From positions 1 to 18,669 of the forward strand of contig MU617224.1 in NCBI GenBank assembly GCA_025201705.1: a DNA stretch of 18,669 bases, read 5' to 3'. The translations under genes were made by a program, and so were the position numbers. Positions 11,036-18,669 of this stretch are shown piece by piece. The DNA is from Dissophora ornata. Taxonomy: Eukaryota > Mortierellomycota > Mortierellomycetes > Mortierellales > Mortierellaceae. Each line of letters opens with the position of its first letter. The stretch's first letter is position 1. The notes under the pieces were generated by a model, which was given only the letters and a program-made list of their open reading frames with translations, was not told the DNA's origin and ran no database searches.

Positions 11036-11628
11036 AGGGCCTGCCATTCTCTCGTGTTTCTGCCCAATCCAATCCTTTCTTGTCGCGTGCTCCTCGTGCG
11101 TGCATCAATCTACACAGATCTCTCCAGCTCAGAGTAAGCCCAGGTCCCTTTCCCTACTCCCTTCCTTCAAGCCTGGACACGCAGAGGGGATCCTGAACTC
11201 CCTACTGCCCCTCGGCTTCGAGACACCCACGCCCCTTTGTTCCCTCGTCTAATGTCTACAAACCATCGAGTCTGTTGCATGGGCAGAAAGCAAAGCACCA
11301 GGCCAGCACGGATTGCGCGTCATTGATGTTACTCTGGTCGTGTGGACCAGAATCATGTTCATCAGGACTCTGTTCAAGCCGAGAGGGCAAGCGCGTGTCG
11401 TCTGATGAGGTCGTTTCTGGACACCTCCCAGACCACTGTCGTGCCCACTCTTTTAGGCTTTCTATTTTCAAATAACGACTCGCTCGCTCGATCACTTGAC
11501 GCGCTTTGAAATTGATCATCTCTCATCGTGCGCCATCATTTCTAGTCAAGCCCAAGTTCTGACGAGGCAGGGACAAGGAAACCCATCAACAGCAGCAAAC
11601 ATCTCATTTCGTCAATAGCGTCCAAAAT

Positions 11629-14600
11629 ATGAGGCAAAAAATCATCTCAAGGACCTCGACCTTTGCCTGGAGTCCTGGTCAGCATGCACCATTGCTTGCC
11701 ACAGGAACAGTCGCTGGCGCGTTCGATGCCAACTTCTCCAACACATCCCAGCTTGAGATCTTTGATCTGAATCTGGCAGACAAGTCGCCTGAGGCAATGG
11801 AGATCAACCAGCCCGCCGGTGTGGTCTCGAGCAGTGCCAGGTAAAACCAATGTCAAAAAAAGGAGCTTGTGATGGCTTGAGAAAGAAAAATCCAGCCAGA
11901 GCGCAAGAAAGCTGATGGCCCACGTTCTTTTGACATCTCAACTAGGTTCAACCGTTTGGCATGGGCAAGTCCAACCGTCGATCGACCCTACGGTATGATT
12001 GCCGGAGGAATGGAGAACGGCGAGCTGAACTTGTGGGATGCTAACGCTATTCTCAACGGAAGGTAAGAAAAGGACATAGGCATCGACTTGTTCATCCAAG
12101 CAGTTGTTTACGACGCCATCCAAGCACTGCGATGACGACGCCAGCGTGTTGGCTAGAAAGGCTGGTTAGCTGACTCGTGTTATCCCTATTGCCAATTGAT
12201 GCCTGCTCTAGCGATGATGTCCTCTTCTCAAAGCAAACCAACCATTCCGGCCCTGTCCGCGGTCTTCACTTCAACCCTTTCCAGCAGAATCTTCTCTCTT
12301 CCACCTCCAGTAACGGTGAGGTAAATACAGATGCGCCCATGTCCCGATAGCGACGCATGATCTCACTGACTTTGAAGCCACCAAAGTGATTATTAACACT
12401 TTGCTGACTTGTTCTTGAGTAGATCTTCATTTGGGATCTCGGCAACCTGACAAAGCCCTATACTCCTGGATCAAGGTCCGCAAAGCTCGAGGATATTACG
12501 TGTGTCGCGTGGAACAACCACGTTCAGCATATTTTGGCCACGAGCTCCACTACAGGATACACCGTTGTTTGGGACCTCAAGTCCAAGCGCGAGGTGCTGA
12601 CTCTCTCCAGCGTTGGAGGCATGGGAAGCATGGGCAACCTTGGACAGATGGGCGCTAGTCGCCGTGGAATCACAGCCATTGCTTGGAACCCGGATGTCGC
12701 CACCCAAATCATCACAGCGACCGAGGACGACAACAACCCCGTTATCTTGGTCTGGGATCTTCGTTACGCACATGCCCCCGAAAAGACGCTTGCCGGCCAT
12801 ACCAAAGGAATCTTGTCTCTGTCCTGGTGCCAGCAAGACTCTGACTTGTTGCTCTCTGCAGGCAAGGATTGTCGTTCGCTCTGCTGGAACCCCAAGTCAG
12901 GAGAGATCATTGGTGAGCTTCCTCCTAGCTCAAGCTGGACGTTTGACATTGCTTGGTGCCCACGCAACCCTGATCTTCTGGCGTCTGCTTCCTTTGACGG
13001 AAAGATCAATGTTGAATCTATTCAATCAACTCACGAAAGCAACTCAGCAGCAGCAGCGGGTCACGCTATCCAGGAATCGCACGACCCATTCGCCCCTCAG
13101 CAGTATCAGACCCAACCTAGCGCTGCGACTATCTCGTTGAAGCAGCCCCCCAAGTGGCTCCGCCGCCCTGTTGGAGCCACTTTTGGATTCGGAGGAAAAC
13201 TTGCCATCTTCAGGAACAGACCCGCTCCACCCATGAATCTTCCTCCTGGAGCTGTCGCGCCTGCTGGTACGCCAACGACCATTCCTTCGGTCATTCTGGC
13301 CAACGTCGTGACTGAGCCCGAGCTCGTGCAGCGTGCATCTGATCTGGAATACGCCTTGGAGACCAAGACTCTGGACAAGTTCTGTGAAGGGCGTAGCCAG
13401 ATCCACTCTCCCACATCGGAGTACTGGACCGTGTTGCGTGCATTGTTTGAGGCAAATCCCCGTGAGCAATTGGTACATCACCTTGGGTTTGACAAGCAGG
13501 AGATCGTGGATCAAGTCACTGCACTGACCCGTCAGATGAGCCTTAGCAGCAACCAGTCTATCACATCGCCTACGCCCGATAGCGCTCTTCAACAAGGCGG
13601 ACTCCAGAACCGCCAAGGCTCTACCTCTGAGATGAGTGCGCTATTCTCTGCAGGTAGTGGACCTGACAATCAGCAACTTGCTGATGACACCTTTGGCAAC
13701 TACCCTCAGGCGCCTGCTAGCAACGAATTCAAGCCAAAACCTCTCAACCCTTTCCACATCTACCCCGCCTCAGACACAGATATCGACAAAAAGATCACCC
13801 GCTGCATTATTGCAGGAGATTTCGATTCGGCTGTAAACGTCTGTCTTCACGACGGACGTCTCTCAGATGCACTTGTCCTTGCCATTTGCGGAGGTCCCGA
13901 GTTGCTGGAGCGCACTCAGAAGGCTTACTTTGAGCGTCGTGCCGCCTCGACGCCTTACATCCGCCTTTTGCAGAGTGTTGTAACTGGCGACTTGGAGGAC
14001 GTTGTGCGCAACGCGGACTTGGCAGACTGGCAGGAGATTGTTGTCATCCTCTGCACATTCGCTCGCCCCGACGAATTTGGAAAGTTGTGCGAATCACTCG
14101 GAAACAGACTGGAGGAACAATGGATCAATAAGGTCCAGGCAGGCGAACATGCTGATCAGCTTCGCTGCAACACCGTCCTCTGCTACCTTGCTGCAGGAAA
14201 CTTGGAGCGTGTTGTTGGTATCTGGATTAGAGAACAGGAGGAGGAGAACGCCCTCGGCGCATACGACCAGTCGGCGTCAGAATATGAGCGCAATGCTCGC
14301 TCGCTCCAAGCGTTTATCGAAAAGGTCACTGTGTTCCGCAAGGCTATTGATTACGTCGACGTTGCTATTGCTGGAAACCCCAACGAGGATCATCCCGAAG
14401 AACAGGATGGCCATCACAAGCTTGCTGCTCTTTACGATAAGTACACAGAGTATGCCGAGGTCATGGCTGACCAAGGTCGCTTGGCAACTGCTATCGAGTA
14501 CTTGAACTTGACTCCAGTTGATTATCAAAGCAAGGATACCTTGGCGGTGATGCGTGACAGACTGTACCACTCTGGCGTGGATGTCAGCAAGATCCCTGCA

Positions 14601-16376
14601 CCTGAGTTCCCTTTCGAGCCCGTGTATGTTATGGGCGAGGGAGAGTACCAGCAGCAGCAGATGTACCAAGCTGGCCAGCAGCAGCAGCAACAGCAGCAGC
14701 AACAGCAGCAGCAACAGCAGCAGCAGCAACAGCAGTATGGACAACAGCAGCAGCACCAGGGATACAACCAGAACCAATACCAACCACAGCAGCAGCCGTA
14801 CCAGCCCAACCAATATCAGCCCCAGCAGCTCCAGAACAACTATGGTGCAACCCAAGGCCCATATGGTGTCCCTGCAGCGGCGCCCTATGGAAACACGGGT
14901 TATGGTGCCGCCGGATACCAGACGCAGCAGCAGCCATCAATTGTCCCACCACCCCCTACGCAGTTCAACGTTGCCCCTCCTCAGCAAAACGACCTCCGTC
15001 CTCCTCAGCCCGCTGCCGCCAACAACCCTTACGCTCCTCCTGCTCCCACTTTTGGAGGATATAACCAATCAGCTGCTCCACCCACCTTCAATCAGTCTGG
15101 TTATCCTGGGCAGAATGACACTAGCAACCAGCCCACCTACGGCGGTATGTACAACCAGCAGCAAACACCTATCGAGAGAACTCGCTCTGCTGAGCTTCCT
15201 CCATCACAGCGCAAGGATACTGGCAACTGGAACGATCCTCCACCAGTGGCTCTGAACAATGCCGCCAAGCGAGCAGCGGCAGCTCCAGCTTTGAATAAGA
15301 GTCAGTTCAGTTCGCCCTTCCCCGGCAGCCCTGTTGTTGGCAACACCCCAATGGGCGGTACTCCTCCTCCACCTCAAACAGCGTACGGCCAGCCTCCTCA
15401 GCAGTCAACACTCCCTCCTCCACCCATGGGAGGCGCACGTCCTCCACCAACCGCTTCTCCTTACTCCCCTGTCCCTGCAGCGTCGCATTTGCCACCACCA
15501 CCCCAAGGCAATGTTGGAGGAGCCATGTCTCCACGCTATGCTAACCAGCGGACACAGCCTTCTCCGTACCAGACCTTTGGTGGGGGCCAAGGTAACGTGG
15601 CCAGCAACGCTCCCCAACCAGCCAATGTTTACGGCCAGCCTCCTCCTCAGCAGCAGCAGTACCAGCAGCAGCAGCAGCAGCACCATCAGGGCTATGGAGC
15701 TCCTTCGCCTAGCCCTGGTCCATATGCCGGTCAACAGCCTCCCATGGGGGGTATGGCCAGCGGCATGCCCCAAGTGCTCCAGCAGCGACCTTTGACCCCA
15801 GCCGCTCCCCCTACGCCTCCAGAGCCTGTCAAGTCTAGACATCGTAAGTGAGCGTGCTGTGGTACTGGAATACCGTGTTTCCTATCATATCTTTTAGTGT
15901 CTAACTTGAACCATGTTGGTTTTCTTTCAGCCGCCGGAGACAGGACACACATTCCAGCAGGGCACAGACTGATCTACAATGTTCTTGCAAGCGAACTTGC
16001 TCTTGCACGTCAATATGCCACGGTATGGATACTCTTGCTTTATTTCAACTGCAGTAGGCCGAGTAAAATGTCGATGCGAAGAAATGCTGACGCGCGTGTT
16101 TATATGAAACTGTATGAATAATAGCCTGCTGCAAAGAGACCTTTGGATGATGCAGAAAAGAAGCTGAACGTGCTGTTTGACATGTTGAACAATGAGGAAG
16201 TTTCACAGCCCGTGGTGGACCAGATGCTGTTGCTGGCACAGGCACTTCAGGCAAAGAACTACAACTCGGCATACCAGATCCACCTGGAGCTGCACTCGTC
16301 GCGCACGGACGAAGTGTCGAGCTGGATGACGGGAGTGAAGCGTCTGATTGTCGACAATGCGAAGATCCCACAGTAG
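11629..16376 (+). CDS. SEC31: SEC31, outer-coat scaffold of COPII vesicles
   Basis: SEC31 pairs with SEC13 to build the COPII cage at ER exit sites and boosts SAR1 GTP hydrolysis through SEC23. Exons are 11629-11840, 11946-12062, 12212-12320, 12423-15843, 15931-16022 and 16125-16376, giving 1400 aa. Residues 1 to about 355 form WD40 blades ([46 protein letters not shown]). [16 protein letters not shown] (from W391) is the blade that completes SEC13. An alpha-solenoid (ACE1) runs about 442-880. A Gln/Pro-rich low-complexity region runs about 885-1286, with a 20-Gln run. GNWNDPPP (Trp1082-Asn1083) matches the yeast Trp922-Asn923 pair that enters the SEC23-SAR1 active site. The last ~110 residues are the helical SRA1/Sec31 C-terminal domain. 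It is longer than yeast SEC31 (1273 aa), mostly through the linker. The N-terminus [11 protein letters not shown] is near the usual VKLKEIxRTATF. Confidence 0.95.
14676..14735 (+). repeat. CAG/CAA tract coding for 20 glutamines in SEC31
   Basis: Twenty consecutive Gln codons mix CAG and CAA, flanked by shorter Gln runs at 14650-14661 and 14742-14753. It marks the start of the disordered linker after the alpha-solenoid. The CAA interruptions should slow repeat expansion. Confidence 0.95.
15648..15689 (+). repeat. Second CAG tract in SEC31
   Basis: Two short CAG runs, split by a Tyr codon and ending in a His pair, encode a Gln-rich patch near the end of the Pro-rich linker. Confidence 0.85.
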
Positions 16377-16595
16377 GATATCAAGAGAGTAAAGTAGTGC
16401 CATCTGTCATTTTTTTTTTTTAATCAGATAGTTTTCTAGTTTCCCCAAGATTGTTATAAAGAGGAAAAAACAAAACAAGGTGTCCTAGACCATCGCTCGA
16501 CGTCGTCTAATAGGAGTAAGGGGTTGACGGGTTGATCTGCCATGCGCTTGTTGTCAGTGGCAGCAGCATCCGCTATGTTGGGTTGGTGGGCAATA

Positions 16596-16605
16596 CCAAA
16601 TATGG
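16596..16605. promoter_or_regulatory. CArG-box-like site upstream of the SDR gene
   Basis: CCAAATATGG is a perfect match to CC(A/T)6GG, the binding pattern of SRF-type MADS-box factors. It lies about 235 bases before the SDR start codon. One ten-base match can occur by chance. Confidence 0.3.
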
Positions 16606-16809
16606 CCAAAAAAAAATCCGCCGAAACCGAAATGCAGCGCGGTGTCAAAAAAATCTCGTCTCGTGAGTTTGAGCGGTGAAGACATGCAACCGTTCCCATT
16701 GCACCGAGGCAAACACGAAAAAGAAATCGGTTTTCAGCGAGCAAGCGGAAAAGCCCTTTTCCTTCTCTCATTTTTTGCTCGCTCCTAACCGCCACAACTT
16801 ACACTACAC

Positions 16810-16816
16810 TATAAAA
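16810..16816 (+). promoter_or_regulatory. TATA box of the SDR gene
   Basis: TATAAAA lies 30 bases before the first start codon, counted from its first T. This leaves little or no room for a leader if transcription starts at the usual distance, which bears on the choice of start codon. Confidence 0.5.
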
Positions 16817-16839
16817 CACCGATCTGTACACAAAACACC

Positions 16840-17652
16840 ATGTCAAACGTCCCCACCAACACCCAGGTTCCTATTCAAACTCATGCCCAAATTCAGGACG
16901 TTGTCCCCGAGGACATGGTTGGTAAGGTGGCCTTCATCACTGCATCAGCCAAGAACATGGGGAAGCACTTTGCTCTCGCGCTTGCCAAACGCGGTTGCGA
17001 TATCGTGATCCACCACCGCAAAGACCCTATGGAGGCCGAGAAGACTGCCGAAAAGATCCAAGCTTTGGGCCGCAAGGTCCTGATCGTCCAGGGAGAGCTG
17101 GCGTCCGCGTCTGTGATTGAGCAAATCTTTGCACAGATCATGGCCTCGTTCGGACACATCGATATTGTGGTCAACAACGCGGGGATGGTGATCAAGAAGC
17201 CGATAACACAGATCACAGAGGCAGAATACGATCAGATCTTCAACATCAATGCCAAGGTCCCCTTCTTCATCATGAAGGAATGTGCGAAGCACATGGCCCA
17301 TAACGGACGGGTCATCAATATTGGAACTACGCTGCTGGCCATCACCACGGGCGAGTATTCGATCTACGCGGGGTCCAAGGCGCCGCTGGAGGATTTCACA
17401 AGAGCTTTGGCAAAGGAGATTGGGGGCCGTGGCATTACTGTGAACACGATTGCACCGGGACCGATTGATACGCCGTTCTTTTATGGACAGGAGACCAAGG
17501 AGTCTGTGGAGCTGTTCATGTCATTGTCGGTTGCGGGTAGGTTGGGAAAGGTGCAAGATATTGTGCCTGTGGTCGAGTTCATCGCCTCGCCGGCGGCGCA
17601 GTGGGTGACCGCGCAGACGATCTTTGTCAATGGCGGTGTCACTGCTCGTTAA
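16840..17652 (+). CDS. Short-chain dehydrogenase/reductase, intronless
   Basis: This is a Rossmann-fold NAD(P)(H) oxidoreductase of the classical SDR type, 270 aa with no intron, unlike the other intact genes here. Visible motifs are the cofactor loop TASAKNMG (34-41), NNAG (112-115), Asn137 in NINAK, the active-site YAGSK (Tyr176, Lys180), the PGPIDTPFF loop (206-214) and the end GQTLFVNGG-like QTIFVNGG. The loop replaces two of the three usual glycines and looks more like the pteridine-reductase type (TGSAKRxG). HHRK after strand 2 would suit NADPH. The catalytic Ser position, 12-13 residues before Tyr176, is Thr-Thr (163-164). The first 25 residues precede the normal SDR start; Met26 would give a typical 245-aa protein. 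The substrate is unknown; the overall look is close to bacterial SDRs. Confidence 0.88.
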   Translation: MSNVPTNTQVPIQTHAQIQDVVPEDMVGKVAFITASAKNMGKHFALALAKRGCDIVIHHRKDPMEAEKTAEKIQALGRKVLIVQGELASASVIEQIFAQIMASFGHIDIVVNNAGMVIKKPITQITEAEYDQIFNINAKVPFFIMKECAKHMAHNGRVINIGTTLLAITTGEYSIYAGSKAPLEDFTRALAKEIGGRGITVNTIAPGPIDTPFFYGQETKESVELFMSLSVAGRLGKVQDIVPVVEFIASPAAQWVTAQTIFVNGGVTAR

Positions 17653-18669
17653 AGGAAACAAAAGAAGGGGAGATCGATGTGTGCATGGAATGCGGTCAAG
17701 AAATCAAGTAGTCTGTTGTATAATACATAAATAAAAAAGAAACATGAAACAAAGTTTTTTTTTGGACATGGGGTACATGGAGTCGAGTGAGAGGGTTCAA
17801 AACCACTTTTGACGCATTAGCCAATGAGAGGTTGGAAGTAAATGAAAAAAAAAAAGAAACGCGTGATTTTTTGCACAGACCATCACCCAAAATGAAATAG
17901 AATAAAGTAATGTGGCTTCGCCATGGTCCGAGCATCCGGCGCGCATGAGCCACAAAGGACGTTGCTTTTCTTTGCCAGCAGAACATGTTGACTAGGAGTC
18001 ATAGCTGTCATGCACGCTGATTCACCATCCATTTGCCATCACAAAACATGATACGCCAAGGAAGCTGAACCATCCTTGCGGTAGCTACATGTGTTTGCTT
18101 CAGTCGGCGAGTGGCTAGTATGATCCAAACCTCATCGGCACCCGCCGGATACCATTGACACGAAGCAAAGAGAACCCCCACCTGATGGAACGGAGCCGAT
18201 TTCAATTCGAGCCTTGTCTTGCACCTTCCGTATGCTCAAGGGGAGGAACAACTTCGTTCAAGTAAAATATACATCTGTGTCTCCAGTCGAGAGATCATTT
18301 CATGGATGGATCTGCGATATTAATCAAGATCAGGGTCGGCCCTTCTCCCAGAATGTGGCCTCGATTGCTAATTCAAAGTCAAGTGTTCTGGCCGCGCAAA
18401 AACATCAGAAAGGAAACGACACTTTTTCACATTCCTATCTCGATTTATAATGTAGGTTGACGTTGAGAGCACATTTTTTCATTTTTTTCCTCACAGAAGT
18501 ATACATATTCATGAATACGACCAAATTCCGTTTATCCTTTTCAATGTTTCTATGCGATCATCTGGTCTATTTATTATCTTCTAGAGAGAAGATGGTTTGG
18601 CTTGCCGTCAGTCAGCTTCTCTTCCCATGACAGGAAGATAGGCTGTGCAGAACACACCGCGAGCAGGTC
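17653..18669. other. AT-rich 3' flank with no supportable gene
   Basis: An AATAAA at 17730-17735, 78 bases past the SDR stop, is a good poly(A) signal. Beyond it both strands carry only short reading frames (up to about 78 codons on +, 96 on -) without recognisable family motifs, splice logic or codon bias. No tRNA or other RNA gene was recognised. Confidence 0.55.
17730..17735 (+). terminator. Poly(A) signal AATAAA of the SDR gene
   Basis: A canonical AATAAA lies in an A-rich stretch 78 bases after the SDR stop codon. Confidence 0.5.

Larger units (their letters stand above)
10470..11628. other. Intergenic region and long SEC31 leader
   Basis: No gene is supportable. An AATAAA at 10545-10550 fits as the poly(A) signal of the isomerase gene. 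A strong pyrimidine tract runs about 10918-11035. A GTAAGC donor-like site at 11134 and AG sites at about 11544 and 11617 could bound a 5' untranslated intron of SEC31, but no transcript evidence is available. No clear TATA box was seen. Confidence 0.5.
16377..16839. other. SEC31 3' region and SDR upstream region
   Basis: No gene is supportable. A T11 run starts near 16411 just past SEC31. No canonical AATAAA was seen soon after the stop. The right half holds a CArG-like site and a TATA box for the SDR gene. Confidence 0.55.

Noticed and set aside
14277..14855. 192-codon - strand frame rich in Leu that looks like membrane segments
   Set aside because: Poly-Leu is the antisense reading of the CAG/CAA glutamine tract of SEC31.
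17696..18450. Small frames on both strands after the SDR gene
   Set aside because: No family motif, no supportable splice structure, AT-rich flank composition.

Overview
The window reads as fungal nuclear DNA. Seven recognisable loci all lie head to tail on the + strand, and five of them are interrupted by short GT-AG introns of about 90-260 bases. The mix of an AA11-type chitin-active LPMO, a Helitron relic, a peroxisomal dienoyl-CoA isomerase and intron-rich housekeeping genes suggests an early-diverging fungus, probably Mucoromycota/Mortierellomycota. That placement is inference from gene style; no marker gene fixes it. Exon models were built by hand from splice sites and family conservation.

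Layout. (1) About 186-1850: a decayed Helitron Rep protein that keeps its HUH motif but is broken by stops, frameshifts and a T-run/A-run insertion. (2) 1851-2753: no recognisable gene. (3) 2933-4024: a secreted AA11-like lytic polysaccharide monooxygenase, 3 exons and 299 aa, with a Thr/Lys/Pro repeat tail. (4) 5019-6917: an aldonolactone (D-arabinono-1,4-lactone) oxidase-family flavoprotein, 5 exons and 473 aa. (5) 7429-8600: SKP1, with an apparent one-base disturbance in its last exon. (6) 9025-10469: delta(3,5)-delta(2,4)-dienoyl-CoA isomerase, 7 exons and 273 aa, ending in the PTS1-like tripeptide AKL. (7) 11629-16376: SEC31, the COPII outer-coat subunit, 6 exons and 1400 aa, with a polyglutamine run. 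(8) 16840-17652: an intronless short-chain dehydrogenase/reductase with an unusual cofactor loop and Thr where the catalytic Ser is expected. (9) 17653-18669: AT-rich sequence with no supportable gene.

The genes do not form a pathway. They cover chitin/polysaccharide attack outside the cell, antioxidant lactone oxidation, SCF ubiquitin ligase assembly, peroxisomal breakdown of unsaturated fatty acids, ER-to-Golgi transport and an unassigned reductase. Each has its own promoter-like and poly(A)-like signals, so the shared orientation is not evidence of an operon. I saw no strong sign of a wholly new system. The best leads are the SKP1 terminal exon, the atypical intronless SDR, the LPMO tail and the Helitron relic.
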